A stretch of DNA of 64,000 nt from positions 29,453,466-29,517,465 of the forward strand of contig OX393577.1 of the NCBI GenBank assembly GCA_947652605.1, written 5' to 3'. A model generated the notes under the pieces. That model saw only the letters and a list, made by a program, of their open reading frames with translations, was not told where the DNA came from and did not search any database. The position numbers were made by a program, and so were the translations under genes. This document shows, piece by piece, positions 23,195 to 35,488 of this stretch (position 1 is the stretch's first letter; every line of letters starts with the position of its first letter). The DNA is from Elmis aenea. Its lineage: Eukaryota > Arthropoda > Insecta > Coleoptera > Elmidae.

Positions 23195-24048
23195 CAGGGT
23201 GATTCAGTTTGACTGTCGCACCCCCATAACTTTGCTATTTTAAAAGGAAACCTTTATAACGACCTTATATTTTTGTAAATCGTGCAAAATTCTCTATCAA
23301 ATGACGTTAAAATGTTTTTCTATGTCAGACTGGCGATAGCCAAAATTGTTTTTAACTACATGGTATAGTTTTTTAATTGATTCTCAAAGGAAATTAAATT
23401 TTATATCCGATAGTGCAATAAAAATAGACATACATGGAAATTTTTTTGAGAAAAATGATTGTAAAAGTTATTTATTATATTTTACAAAATCGTTGTATTT
23501 GACTAAACAAAACACGATCGCTGTAGTAATTGACATTATATAACTTATCTTACTGTGTTTTATTATTTTTAGACGATAAATCATTATTTTGTGAGCATTA
23601 AATTAAAACGCCTAAAGTACACACTAACAGATGCAAATGGACAGAAGGTCCATTATCAATTATACACTCACAAAATAAAAAAACACATTGACACAAGTTA
23701 TAAACTGTCAATTACTACAGCGATCGTGTTTTGTGTTAATTCAAATACGATTTTGAGGAAAATAATAAATAACTTAAAACTCGTTTTTATCAAAAAAATT
23801 TCTTTGTATGCTTATTATGTTAATATACTATCAGATTTAAAATTTCATTCTCTATCAGGAAAAAAGGTCATGTAATTTCAAAAAAAAGTTGACGATCGCT
23901 AATCTGATATATTTCATCGTATAAAAAACATATGAACGTCTTCAATACATAATAATTTTCCACGATTTACAAAAATATAAGGTTTATAGGGGCTTCTTCT
24001 TAAAATAACAAAGTTATGGGGATGTAACTGTCAAACTGAATCACCCTG
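23195..24048. mobile_element. Foldback CAGGGTG element, TA-flanked
   Basis: The ends are CAGGGTGATTCAGTTTGAC and GTCAAACTGAATCACCCTG, each next to TA. The inverted repeat runs inward almost to the centre. The blocks CCCATAACTTTG and TTATATTTTTGTAAATCGTG recur inverted at about 23975-24030, and ACGATCGCTGTAGTAATTGAC at about 23515 is mirrored at about 23708-23728. The whole 854-bp element is therefore close to one palindrome. Short open frames within it show no domain. Confidence 0.85.
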
Positions 24049-24050
24049 TA

Positions 24051-25381
24051 TACACGAACAGAAAGTGTAAGTTTCTATTCATGTTTGTGTTGCATGGGAA
24101 CGTAGCCTACCAAAGCGGCACCGCCTGAAATGTTACATTTTGGATGAGAAAAAGTTGAAAAAAGTTATTTTTTTGTTCGATTGTAACAAAAGCTTTGTTT
24201 TTATAAATTGTTCAATGAAATCAATGAGTATGCTAACACCAGAGTGAACGAGAACCATAAATTTATAAATCCTTAAAAAGTGAGCAACTATCGTGTAAAA
24301 CATCAACTTAGAGTTTTATTTTGATCTCCCACAATTTCAGGCCCCAAAACACTAAAATATATACATTTGTTACGTAGGAGTCCAGTTGAGAGATTTACCT
24401 GGGGGTTCAATTTTCATAACATTTTGGAAAATTTACATATTTGAATACATTGTTAAACAACAAATAATTAATATAGTATAATTGAGTATTACCTACAATT
24501 AGAAAATATAGCACACTGTACTTTTCATAAGCCAGTTAAAGCTTCTGTCCAAAGTTTACTGTTGCTGTCGTTATAGGTCATGCATTTCCTGTTGCTGTAA
24601 ATTCCGCAAATTCCATATACTCCAGTAACATAGTTCGTTAACTTTTCTGTGTTATATTCTGTATAAGGTCTGTGAAAATTTACCGGTTTTCGTGTATGTA
24701 ACAACAAAAACAGTACAATGTCTCCCAAGTGTTACCTTAACCTTAACGACGATAGTTGGTTCCATGAATTCATGAAATACTTTTGTTTTCTCCGAGACTT
24801 ATGCAAAACTTTCTTCGATATTTTTGTAAACTTTACATAATAGCTTAATAACAGCCAGTTTAAAAGAGATTCGTAAGACAATAAAAGGTTTTTTGATTCA
24901 CAAATCTCTTAAAACTTTATCACCTTCGACGCTTGAACTCTTTTTATAGATTTTATTTTCTTTTAAACTTAAAAAAACAAAAATATCTTAAATAGTTTGC
25001 TATAATTTTCAGTCCTGATTTTTAATGCATCGACAAAGATTAATCATTTCAAAATTATTTAGAGATTCATAACATTTAAATCGATTGCTGAAATACTGAA
25101 ATTGAAAAGAACGGAAGAAAATTGATTAGTACAAATCAGCTCGGAAGGAAACGTCGGAAGTTGAAGGAAACGATGTACCGAATAAATAACATGAAAGCGG
25201 AACTATGAAGCTGATACTAATAATCAAAACCTTTTTAAACGATCAGAACTTGGAAACATGAACAAAGCATTTCCTTTATCACGTATGCATAAGGAAATAT
25301 TTAATAATGGTTTAATAGTTAAAGGTTACAATCGCATTTTTTTAAATTGTAGATGTAGACTTAAAGAATAAGCGTTCATTA
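24051..25381. other. AT-rich, nothing supported
   Basis: No gene, repeat end or RNA gene was recognised. The minus-strand frame at 24525-24728 has no known domain. Confidence 0.3.
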
Positions 25382-25383
25382 TA

Positions 25384-26293
25384 CAGGGTGATAATAACCT
25401 ACAAGTGTTACGTGGGTAACTTTGTTATTACAAGAGTTACATATTCGGTTAAATAAGCAAATTGGGCAGAATTTAAAGACAAATTTAATGCCATTTTGAC
25501 ATTTGACCTATACCTTAAACTATTTTTAATATTTAAAAAAACTAAAAACACACGATTTTTTCAATGGTAAATAATTCCAGAGCCACCTACATTTACATGA
25601 TATTTTTACGAAGAATTTAAAAAAATAACTAAAAAGTCATGACACACTTGATTTTTGAGATATAAGCCAAACATGACTTATTTTAACGGCAACCATAGTT
25701 GGCTATGGGTTCATTAAAAAGAGATTTTTTCTCTCGTTTTATTGACGTACGGGTTGTTAGGTTTATCTTAAAAAATGTTTAAAATAAGCAAGTTATAGCA
25801 ATATTATTGTATTTATTAAGTTTATCTAAGTGACCATTGAAAGAAAAACAAAAGATCACATAATTAAAGCTAGCTGTACTTAATTAAACACAAAAAGTTA
25901 AAAACTTAAATAATTTAAGATATTTTTTACATTTCATAACATAACATAATTGTTCACTTACTATTAGCTATGTACTATTAAACCTAAATTATAACATTTG
26001 TTAAAGGTGTAGCCCTCTCTTTATTAAAAATTAAGCATAAAAATCTGTATTAAAAACTTTGATAACGTTTTGTTGTATTCTAAAAAATATAGAAGTTATA
26101 GGTAGTAAGTTTTCAAAAATGATGAAATGTCAGTTTTCGTCTGTAGTGCCAAGATGGAAAGCGATATACAATTTTTTATTTCATAGGCGTTCTTGTCTCA
26201 AAAAAATAGCCCAAGAGAGCGAGATCAGATTTTTGCTAACTATTACGGTACCTAACCGAAATACCCCGTAAAACATTCGAATTTGGTCCCCTG
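25384..26293. mobile_element. TA-flanked CAGGGTG element, rearranged
   Basis: The left end is CAGGGTGATAATAACC after TA. The right end is GGTCCCCTG before TA, and the two ends do not match closely. The right 230 bases (about 26065-26293) are homologous to about 61460-61632 (shared TTTTCAAAAATGATGAAAT and AAAACATTC), while the left 180 bases match about 63130-63260. The middle (about 25625-26030) is inverted relative to 63541-63960. This copy therefore joins pieces of two families. Confidence 0.6.
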
Positions 26294-27654
26294 TATGTAA
26301 TAACATTGTTTAGTTTTTTGTAAAGAGCTATTGGGACAAACTTATGCAATTAAATTACAAGTAATATTTTCTAGTAACATTAAAGTTTTACTTTTTATAC
26401 AGCAAAAATTTTAATTTCCTTAACTCGCCATAACTTGTAACAATTTTAATTAGTTAATGTATGTTGCGATTATAAAATTCGAAATGAATTCAGTTTGTAC
26501 ACTTTGAAATGAATTTTAAAAACTCCATGAGAATTTTACAATCTGTTCAAAATAAGACAAAAATAAAATATAATTATTGTAATAATGTTTAGGTACCTCC
26601 AACGACGAAATCAATAACTTCTTTTGTCACAAAAGGATTTAGTGTGAATTTAAATAAAACATAATTTGCATTTAATAAATACGCAAGGTAATTTTTCACC
26701 TTCATAGTTGCGCATGCTATATTATCGTAGTACGATCACAAAAATGTGTTTTCACCCTACACAAATATTAATTCACGTAGCACGTAACTGAAGAAATAAT
26801 TAAGGTGGGTTCGGACTCGAGCATGCCCACTGGCTAATTAGACTAGCGCAATGCCATCTTGATCACTACGAAGTATATCAAGGTATAAGTGAAAAATTAA
26901 AGTATCCATGGTGTTTCAGGAAGCAATTTGATTTTGTGACTACGAAATTCGTTGTTAAATGACGAATGTTTAATGAAGTTAATAACGAAACGATTATTTT
27001 TTTCAAGAATAATTGCTAACTTAAAAATCAAAACAAGACATTTTCATCGATTACTCGATCTTTTTGAACATTCTTAACGGAACTTCTATTTTATTACTTA
27101 CCATTAAATCTAAAAAAATATATATATTTTAGTTTAGTTGATGTCCTATTTATTTTCTTACGCTGTTGGCTAGTATATATTTTTTTCAAATGAATAACAT
27201 TTGAAACTTTTTAAGTTTCTTGTTTAAAAGGAAATAAAAATATTTAATTTATCTTTCAACAACCAAATGGCAACAAACACTGAATAATAAAAAACAATAA
27301 TCGACGTCCATAAACCATAAGACTAAAAAAATTACGAGATATATAATATTTATTATTATTTATGATTGCGAAAATTTTAAAGTTCATTTTATTAATCATT
27401 TGGTTATCCAAATGTAAATAATTTTAGGAAGGTAGATCAAAATATATAAAATTATTTTACAAAAGTCGATATACTGGCTCCAAAAATGAAGCAAAGAAAC
27501 TGCATTGCTGCAACAACTTCTGGTCTTATCTCCTCAACATCTCCCTAACATCTAAGTAATCTTTATTAAATTATTATTATTATGAGAACTACGTCGTGTT
27601 TATTATAATTCTTACAAAGTACGAATATCATTTTATATTTCGATTATTTTTATT
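26294..27654. other. AT-rich, nothing supported
   Basis: No open frame with a recognisable domain and no paired repeat ends were seen. Confidence 0.3.
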
Positions 27655-28795
27655 TTAAGTTGGGTAATTTTTCGCAATTCCTTTCGTCATTTGCTTTCTC
27701 TTTCCAGTTCCTGATGCTTTTCTTCTCCATGTTACACAGAACTACTCCAGCCCATCTTTTCCTGAAGCGCCCTTGTCTTATGTTCAATGCCTTCCATTGA
27801 AACAACCGGAGGGGGCAAGTTCCCCCCCCCCCCCCCAATCAAAAAACGTAGCTCTCGAGCTCTTTATTTTATCGAATTTGTAATAAAAATAATTTTATCC
27901 GCTCAAACCGCCCCCCTAGATTAAATCCTGAGTGTGCCACTGATGCCGGATAGTACTTGTTTAATCTTCCTATCTTTCTATGACCTTTCCTGACCATCTT
28001 GTCTTTTGTGGCGTAATGAAATGTGTAATTATGGCATGGCTGCACTATACATATAGTTGTTTCAGCTCCTCGTTAGTTCTTCTCTCCCACATTTTGCCTT
28101 CTTTCTTTCCAGCAAATACATTTTTAAGTATGTTTCTCTTCAAGTCTTCACTATTCTTTTATTCATCGTCCAAATCTCGCATCCATACGTGACTGTTGGT
28201 TGTAGTACTTTTCTGTAAATTCGTATTTTATCCTATTGTGTTTGATTTTAGCATTCTATTTAATCCGCCCACACATTTTTCAACTTTTACTATCATTGTT
28301 GTTATTTCCCCTATGTCACCTCCTTCTGACATTATGAATGCTTTGTTTCATCTTACGCTACTATTGTTTTTTCTTCCCATTTGTAAATATTTTGTTTTTT
28401 TTCTGCTTTTATTGATAATTCTACCTCCCGCGCCACCAGTTCGAATACTTTTTACTCCTGGGATTCCTCTTGTGTTCTTACTTACAAGGTGATTTTCATT
28501 TGCATTCGCCAAAAATGGGTGATTTTTGTTAAATATGGCACCGGTCCTACTTATTTCACTCGCTCTCTCTAATTACTTTTTTCTAAAATAATGTTAAATA
28601 GCATTATAGAAAGCGGATTTCCTTGCCTCAAGCCTATATTTGTTCTGAAGGAGCTTGATGCTGTGCTATTGTTGCTCTTACAAGCCTTATAAATTTGCTC
28701 CGTATCCGCATTTCCTCATAGCTTCATAAAGTTCCTTTCTATTTGCTAAATTGTAGGCTCGTTTAAAATCAATTAGCACAGCGTGTATACAATAT
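27655..28795 (-). pseudogene. LINE reverse-transcriptase pseudogene
   Basis: Minus-strand translations give LINE landmarks in the right order, across frameshifts. First comes the reverse-transcriptase core at about 28560-28790: LIDFKRAYNLANRKELYEAM, then GLRQGNPLS-like residues split across frames. Then an LQPTVTYGCEIWTMNKR-like segment at about 28150-28240 and the C-terminal GRFRKRW...RNWKEKANDER segment at 27660-27780. The catalytic YADD box was not located. Stops and frame changes make it dead. In its family it would copy LINE RNA at the insertion site. A second element interrupts it at about 27795-27942. Confidence 0.75.
27795..27942. mobile_element. Small DNA-transposon insertion in LINE pseudogene
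   Basis: Read on the minus strand, a CAGTGGCACACTCAGG end at 27942 leads into GGGGGGCGG. Near the other edge lies a homopolymer of about 17 C (27821-27837) inside a purine/pyrimidine-skewed block. The coding match of the surrounding LINE resumes on both sides. I could not define a clean TSD. Confidence 0.5.
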
Positions 28796-29571
28796 ATCCC
28801 TTATCCTTTATTTAACTGAAAGTAAATAAATGACAATGTGTGTTAATTATTAAAAAAATTACTTTTTTTAGGTAATTTAACCCGCAATAATTTTATGCTT
28901 TATTACTACATCAATAAAGCAATTCGTTTTTTTCTGGTAGAAAAATTACCAATGATATAAAGATATCATATAAATTATAAAATATTCAGTGCGTGGTATT
29001 AACTACTTGACATTTAACCTTTCAATATAAAAGTTCTCAGTAAATTGCCATTCATAATTAAAATGATTGTAAATAACCAAAAAAATATTAGTATCGAAAA
29101 AGCGACAATTTTCTTTGTTTTAAATATCAACTTAATTTATCAGGAATGAATAAATGGGTCACAAACATACACAGCTGCTTTTTAACGTTGAATTTGAAAA
29201 ATTAATATTGTGGATATATCCGCTTTTATAAATCGCAGATCGGAAAATGGGGATTGCAATGTGTCTCTTGTGAATCATTTTCAGGCAGCGTCAAGAGTTT
29301 GTGTTAAATTTACTACTAACTTATTAACTACCGTTTCACAGCTTGCCATAAACCGAACAGAGAATCGGAAATTGGGGACAAAATACAATCATTTTTTAAT
29401 TCTGGCGTTTTCGATCTTCTTGTCATTTTACTTAATTTAACAAAAACTGCTTATTTATTAATGTTTTATTATGGTTTAACGATACCAAATGCAAGAAAGG
29501 TATTATTTAATACATAATTAAGTAGCTTGTGTGACCACTAAATGACTTTTTCCATATATGTAAGTAATATA
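28796..29571. other. AT-rich, nothing supported
   Basis: One 76-codon frame without recognisable domains (29210-29440). No repeat ends were seen. Confidence 0.3.
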
Positions 29572-30311
29572 CAGGATGGTCCACATGGAAGGGCCAATAT
29601 TGGGATTTTTTAAACAGTAGGAGCTACAAAATAATTTAAAATAGACAAATTGTTCCATTTTCTGAGACATATTCAGTGATGCTTTAATGTTTTAAAAAAG
29701 CTCCATGGCACGCTAGATAATAAACAAAAATAAAAACTGGCATTTTTTTAAAATCGTTAATAACTCGGTTATACTTGTTGCTACAAAAATGTTTTCGGGG
29801 AAAATGTTGTAGTTTTTTTTAAGCACTATAAAATGAAAACATTTATGTTTCATTGTTGTTTAAATTCTAGATAAATTACAAACTTGCATTTTTTTTAATG
29901 GAAACCATAGTTGGCTATGACCTCATAAAAAAGAATTTTTTTCCTTCTTTTCAATAATATAATAATGTATTTATTTTGATATTTGGGCTTAAAACAAAGA
30001 AGTTCATCAAAAATTTCCTACGAAGCTAAAGAGTGCCATGAATTTAAAAAATATTGAAACAAATGAATGTTTTCATTTTACAGTGCGTAAAAAAAGGTTT
30101 TCAGAATTTTTTTTTTGTGTCATTAAGTATAACCGAGTTATTAACTATTTTTTTTTAAAAATGCCCATTTTGATTTTAGTTAATTGTCTAGCGTGCCATG
30201 GAACGTTTTTAAAACATTAAAGCGTCACTGAATATGTCTTAAAAAGGGGAACAATGTAGCTCTTACTATTTACGATATCCTAATAGTGGCCCTTCTATGT
30301 GGACCATCCTG
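29572..30311. mobile_element. Foldback element CAGGATGGTCCACATGGAAG, TA-flanked
   Basis: CAGGATGGTCCACATGGAAG at the left matches the inverse of CTTCTATGTGGACCATCCTG at the right, and both sit next to TA. The inverted repeat continues for about 230-330 bp per arm (TATTCAGTGATGCTTTAATG versus ATTAAAGCGTCACTGAATAT; ATGGCACGCTAGA versus CTAGCGTGCCAT). End fragments of relatives occur near 9862-9979 and 38750-38805. The centre carries an ACCATAGTTGGCTATG motif also present at about 25695 and, inverted, near 63850. Confidence 0.82.
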
Positions 30312-30467
30312 TATAATATCTACTGACTGCAGTCAATGCAAAATGACAACCTTTGTAATATATTTTGCATGGATGCTATTTGTGCAGCAAAGGTTTAAAC
30401 ACCGCAACATAATTCACACCGTAGTTTAATGAAGTATATAAGCACTAATAACACATGTGTGAATTTA

Positions 30468-30590
30468 AGGATGTACCGATTAATCGGTAGATAATCGGTA
30501 GATAATCGGGATTAACTGGTAATCGGCCATATCGGCTTTTTTCTCAATTAATGAGTAATCGGTATTTTGCCGATTTAAATTTCATTATTC
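30468..30590. mobile_element. hAT-like end with ATCGG repeats
   Basis: AAGGATGTACCGATTAATCGG is followed by several more ATCGG/CCGAT words, the style of subterminal repeats in hAT elements. Only this end is evident; no partner was found downstream. No coding sequence. Confidence 0.45.
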
Positions 30591-31517
30591 ACTTCGCTTT
30601 TTGGTTTGGATTATTATATATTTAATAAATATAAATATTTTAAATACTAAGGTTACAGAAAAACCTACATACTGTAGCTTAAAGATGAATGGAATAAAAC
30701 AAAAGTTTGCCGCATTTTTGGTCTCTAGATATTAATAAAGTAAAAACGTGGCCCTATTTAAACCCAAGTTGTAACTTTTTCAAAAACATATTTTTTTCTC
30801 TTCTGTATCCTTAAAACTCTTTATGTAAATAAATACACAATGAAAACTTTTCGTGTTTTACGATTGCGAAAATTATTTTATAACCGTGCTGGTTTGCTTC
30901 GATTTTTTCCTACAAATATAAACACAATGTTTTAAATGGCTTTATTGGTAGAGAAACTTTTATATTTCCCAGACGTGTTTAACTACTGACACAAGCGCTA
31001 TTCTCTCAGATATCACAAATCATCCGTTTTCGTTGAATCCACAGAGAATGTCCACGAATATTGTCAATTTTGTCACCATTAAGGGTTTATACGAGCGTTG
31101 TGCTTCTAGAGTAGTATTAGAATGAGTTAGTTTTATCGTTAAATTTACGGGGCTGTATAAGTAACTGCATTACGATTGCCATAAACTAAGAGAACATACT
31201 TTAGTGTAGTTTGAATTTTATCGTAATGGTAATACGGTGGCGTTTTTTTATGTAAGTTATTGTGTAAAACGACCCTTTGGTAATAAAATTTTAAATTTAT
31301 TCCATTACATCTAGTAGCAAACTAGAGTTGATTAAAGACGAATATAAACTTTTGTTTTTGTGATGAATTTATCTGAAAAACAACTTAAAATATTTGTGCA
31401 GATATATCTTAATAATATCTTCACTTATTAATTTAAAAAATAATCCTTTAACATTCAAGACTTATTAAAATAAAAGAAGTAATTTTTACTTTCGCCATAC
31501 GTAGTACATGAAGTAAG
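30591..31517. other. AT-rich, nothing supported
   Basis: No domains or paired repeat ends were recognised. Confidence 0.3.
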
Positions 31518-32745
31518 TATTGTGATCGCGAAAATTCCAAATTTCGACTGATATAGGTACACGTTTTGAAGTCCCCTGAACCCGTTTTGACTATTTTCGC
31601 TATGACGTTCGTGTGTGTATGTGCCAGACGTTAAATATTTACATTTTTAACATGAGTTATCGATTCCGCCTTTAAAAGTATACCTACATATTCTAAAGTG
31701 CGTGAATGTATTTGATTTTTTTAACAATTACTTATATACAGGGTGTTTAAGTTGAAACGACAATATTAAATTACATAAAAACGGTAATAGATAAAAAAAT
31801 CTGTTTATGTAAGATTGTAGTCTACGTTAGGGTCTATAAAAAACCCTAATAACTTTTTTGGTAAAATTTAAAATTACGATATTATTTAAAAAATTCAAAA
31901 TCTTGACAATTTTTCTGGAAAACGGCTGCAACAAATTTTTTCAAATTTTTGTATGTTGGAGTTTATTTTTCTTAGTGAAATGCCGTTTGGCTTAACACGT
32001 TAAGTGCCATCTGTATCCATATGGATACAAATCATTTTGACCCGATGGGTCACCTGTATCCATTTGGATACAACACACTACATTTAGATTCGGCTGCCTG
32101 TATTCTTAAACATACAATGTATTACATACCAGAAAAGGTTTAAGGATGGCCCGGTGGACCAGAAAACCTCGGTGGCCAGCGATTTTTTTACCCACATTAA
32201 CATTTAAAAAAAAAAGTTTTATGATACAAATTTATTCATACGAAAATCAAATTCAGAACTTATAATAAATTGTCAAAAATTAAAGCACATACATGATATA
32301 AAAATAAAACTAGATAATTGAGCTCTTCTTCATAAGATAATGTAAATATGAACACTTTAGTTTTGGAAATCTTTTATCGTTAGGGGTTAATTAATCCTGC
32401 AACTATTTAATTATTTGTTTACCTGTTACCATCGGATTATAATAGTTAGTAAGTAGGTAGTAACGTGCAAGTTTTTACGAGTATATGCATACTTGTATTC
32501 GATAAGATACAGTGGTGAAACACTATTTTCTTCCCCATGGGCCAAATGGATACAAATCAATTTTTGTTTAAAAACGGGTTAAAATGTTATTATTTTGTTG
32601 TGAATTTTTTTAAAATTACGTAGAGGCAATTTAGAAAAGTTAATTTTTAAAAAAATTGGTGGCCAGAAAAACCTACCTTTTTTAACATGGTGGCGCTTAA
32701 CGTGTTAACTCTCTTGAATTTCTGTGAAAGAAGTTATGATTTTTT
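31518..32745. repeat. Dispersed repeat R1, copy A (interrupted)
   Basis: 31518-31991 and 32709-32745 are colinear with 57630-58090. Shared blocks include TGTGATCGCGAA, CCCCTGAAC, TGTGTATGTGCCAGA, TTGTAGTCTA, GGGTCTATAAAAAACCC and AAAACGGCT. The two halves of copy A are separated by the piggyBac-like MITE, which copy B lacks. A CAGGGTG-like terminus (about 31739 in A; CAGGGTTTTT at about 57822 in B) lies inside both. Confidence 0.8.
31996..32704. mobile_element. piggyBac-like MITE at TTAA
   Basis: The element is bordered by TTAA on both sides (31992-31995 and 32705-32708) and has a 14-bp inverted repeat, CACGTTAAGTGCCA at the left and TGGCGCTTAACGTG at the right (one mismatch). Near the left end the palindromes GTATCCATATGGATAC and GTATCCATTTGGATAC are subterminal repeats, echoed by CCAAATGGATAC near the right end. 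The TTAA target and these ends fit piggyBac-type elements. No transposase remains. The empty site is preserved at about 58070-58085. Confidence 0.88.
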
Positions 32746-32756
32746 TTTAATTTTAA

Positions 32757-33022
32757 AAATATTTTTTTAAGAACGCTATGGTTGTTCATATTCATAAACA
32801 TTAGCATTTAGCATGAAACGTCTTTTTGACAGACGTCATTTGCGTCATGTTGACAGGCGTCATTTGCGTCATGTTGACAGGCGTTATTTGCGTCATCTTG
32901 ACAGACGTTATTAATAAAAATAAGGTTAGGTAGAGCGCCTGGAGCGGCATTTTAAACTTTTTATGTCCACAAATACACATAATGTATTTATGGCGAAAGT
33001 CATTTGGTGGCCACACCAGTTT
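32757..33022. repeat. Dispersed repeat R2, copy A
   Basis: Homologous to 55952-56172 in the same orientation: AAGAACGCTATGGTTGTTCA, CGCCTGGAGCGGCATTTTAA and TTTATGGCGAAAGTCATTTGG are shared. Copy A has more copies of the internal 24-bp minisatellite than copy B. Copy A lies directly after R1, whereas copy B sits inside the 55-kb composite. Confidence 0.8.
32826..32911. repeat. 24-bp minisatellite, about 3.6 copies
   Basis: Units TTGACAGACGTCATTTGCGTC plus ATG begin at 32826, 32850, 32874 and 32898. The unit number differs from the homologous site near 56005-56035. The minus-strand frame over it is only a translation of the repeat. Confidence 0.85.
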
Positions 33023-33864
33023 ATTTTCCAAACAGTTTCCACTCATGAGAATTAAATTACAATAAAATAATCCCGTTCACTTGCCTTATTCAAAGAATAT
33101 CCGTACATGTATCATAATTCATTGTCAGTAGTTTTTGTGTTTCCTTTGTGATAAGTACATTTTTGCATAAAAGCTTAGAGTTTCTAGGAAATTTTCTTTT
33201 CATGATAAAAAATAATTTCCCTTAATGCATGAATTCATATTTTTCTTTAGCAACTTTGCTATTCAGTCGATATCTTAACGACTTTTTGTGCTCGTGGACA
33301 GTTCTTTTTAACTTAAAATGAACATGTAAACGTACAACTAAAGATTGTAAGTTAAGATCTAACAGCGTTATACGTTTAAAATTTAAATTTTTATTAAAAA
33401 CAGTGCGTTCCTAGTTCCTACGTTACTTACAAAACCATATTATTTTAATAATGATCATTCGCTGTTGTACTTACAGTTTTTATTCATGCAGTGAATGAAA
33501 CCTTTAACCTAACCAAACTTTGACAAAAAATAAAAGATAACTTCACCAACAAAGGGCGTAAAAAGCGTGGCAATATAATTTCCACGTATTTTTAGTTTAT
33601 GATTTGTAGAAAATGAATTGGTTAGTTTTAAACATTTTGCTCTTAAACAATACTAAAATGATGAATAGATACGTGGGTAGTTTGAAAACTTTGATAAATT
33701 TCCATTATATGGTACTACAATTTATTAAGTTACATCACTGCTGGAATCATTCCTTAAGTAACTTTTGTTAAAATTTCGGCCAGATGCGATGCTTAGTTAA
33801 CGTTTGACAGCCACCTGAATCGATAAATTTGACATTTACCGTCATAAAACTTTTTTAGTTGAAG
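33023..33864. other. AT-rich, nothing supported
   Basis: This stretch may include mariner 5' flank near 33780-33864, but I could not identify a terminal inverted repeat. Nothing else was seen. Confidence 0.3.
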
Positions 33865-34725
33865 AAGTTAAAAACCACGTTGATCAAAGTCGAGTTGGAT
33901 AAAGTTTAAGGGGAACTCTACACTACGGAGAAAATCATTGAAAAAATCCGTGGTATTGTAATGGAAGATCGCTGAGTGCATGTGCGCGAGATTGCTAAAC
34001 CTGTAGGCATATCAAGTGAACGGGTGCACAATATCTTAAACGAAAAATTCAACATCAAAAACTGTCTGCACGATGGGTGCCACAATTGTTGACTGCGACC
34101 AAAAACGCACTCGAAAGCACATTTCAACGCAGTGTTTGGCAATGTTTAATCGCGTCTATTTCTGACTATGGGCGAATGAATTCACCACTACACACCATAA
34201 TTTAAAACAATGGATAACAACTGGTGAAAGTGCGTAGAAGAAGGCGAAGGCTGTTTTGTGGGCTGGGACAGTGATGACTACGGTTTTTTGGGATTCCGAA
34301 GAAGTTCCCATGACTGACTACATGGAAAAGGGCAATACAATAACAGAAGCCTATTATGCAATATTACTGGACCGTTTGTAAGACGAATTGAAGGAAACGG
34401 CCAATATTGGTGCGCAAAAAGTGCTCTTCCACAAGCACAACACAAATCTACAATGGAAATGGCAAAATTGCATAAATTGGGGATTCGAATTGGCTCTTCA
34501 TCCACCATGTTTCCCGGATTTGGCCCTGTGCGACTTATTTCTGTTCTCAAAATAAAAAAGCTGGTTTGGTGCTAAGAAATTTTAGTCAAATTAGGATGTC
34601 ATCGTCGCAGTCAATGGCTATGCAGAATTTGATAATTTTTTAGACGGGATGAAAATATCGATGGTCAAATGTACAGCTCTTAAACGAGACCATGTCAAAA
34701 AATAAAAATGTTTTTCACCAAAAAA
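33865..34725 (+). pseudogene. mariner transposase pseudogene
   Basis: The plus strand, across several frameshifts and stops, follows mariner transposase from the end of the first helix-turn-helix to near the C-terminus. Landmarks: VHVREIAK-like then GISSERVHNIL (second helix-turn-helix), LSARWVPQLLTA, TVFWDSEEVPM, YMEKGNTITEAYYAILLDRL, VLFHKHNTNL and FPDLALCDLFLF. In active mariners (D,D34D) the second aspartate lies in an HQDN-type motif. Here that motif reads HKHN, so the residue is lost, while the third (PDLAxxD) is kept. Mariner transposases cut and paste TA-flanked DNA. Minus-strand frames here are shadows. Confidence 0.85.
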
Positions 34726-35130
34726 ATCATTTTACTTGCTTTCTCACCAAAGTACCTTCGTTCGTAAACTTATCTGTATACTTTTTATAAATGTAGCCGA
34801 AGAAAATAAATTAAATCGATATGCGTACACATACAGCGGAATTTTTATAAGGACTGTAATGCAAGATTTATGGGCTGAAACAAATTGGTGCTTTAATAAT
34901 CCGGAATAAAGTTTTTGTTGTTCACTGTTCTTTATTTTATATGCGAACAAGTAAGCAGTGTGTACTGAAAAGACATGGCCCGTTGATTCCCAACTAGTTA
35001 AGCTGTATAAAAAGCACACGAGGGAATTTGCTTTAGGGTGCGCTTTCCAGAGACATTTGTGTTAACAGCGTCGAAACCAATTAAAATAACTCCATTCTGT
35101 TGTTTTATAAAACACTGATGTATTAATCTA
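34726..35130. other. No supported gene
   Basis: A 91-codon minus-strand frame without recognisable domains. No paired repeat ends. Confidence 0.3.
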
Positions 35131-35488
35131 TCTATATATATAAAAATGAATGTATGTATGTTTGTCCTTTATGCATTCCTATACCACTCATCCGATCCTG
35201 ACCAAATTTGGCACAGACAATCTATAGGACCATGGAAAGAACATAGGCTATATGAGAATTCCCAAAAGTTCCAAAAATTCCCAAAAGAACCAAAAGTCCC
35301 AAAAGATCCAAATATCACAAAAGTTTCAAAATTCTCAATAGATACAAAAATTCTCAATAGATACAAAAATTCCCAAAAGATCCAAAATTCTCAAAAGGTC
35401 AAAAACGTCCACCGGGCGCGAGCGCGAAGCGCGAGTAGTCTGTGATTGATAAAAAAAATCACCGAGCGAAGCCGGGTCACTGCACTAG
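35131..35488 (+). mobile_element. Non-autonomous Helitron
   Basis: The 5' end is TCTATATATATAAAAATG immediately after A. The 3' end is GGGTCACTGCACTAG immediately before T. TC at the start, CTAG at the end and insertion between A and T are the Helitron hallmarks. A GC-rich imperfect hairpin (ACCGAGCGAAGCCGGGT) lies about 10 bases from the 3' end. The middle (about 35258-35405) is a degenerate tandem array of CCAAAAGNTC-like decamers. No Rep/helicase is encoded. The 99-codon plus-strand frame over the array is repeat translation. Confidence 0.88.

Noticed and set aside
28196..28492. Plus-strand 98-codon hydrophobic frame as a membrane protein
   Set aside because: It is antisense to the LINE reverse-transcriptase pseudogene and its hydrophobicity comes from T-rich DNA.
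32801..33046. Repeat-containing peptide with MTQMTPVN units
   Set aside because: It is a translation of the 24-bp minisatellite within repeat R2.
33918..34550. Minus-strand frames over the 34-kb region
   Set aside because: They are shadows of the plus-strand mariner pseudogene.
35146..35445. 99-codon frame as a gene
   Set aside because: It translates the Helitron's internal CCAAAAG-type decamer array.
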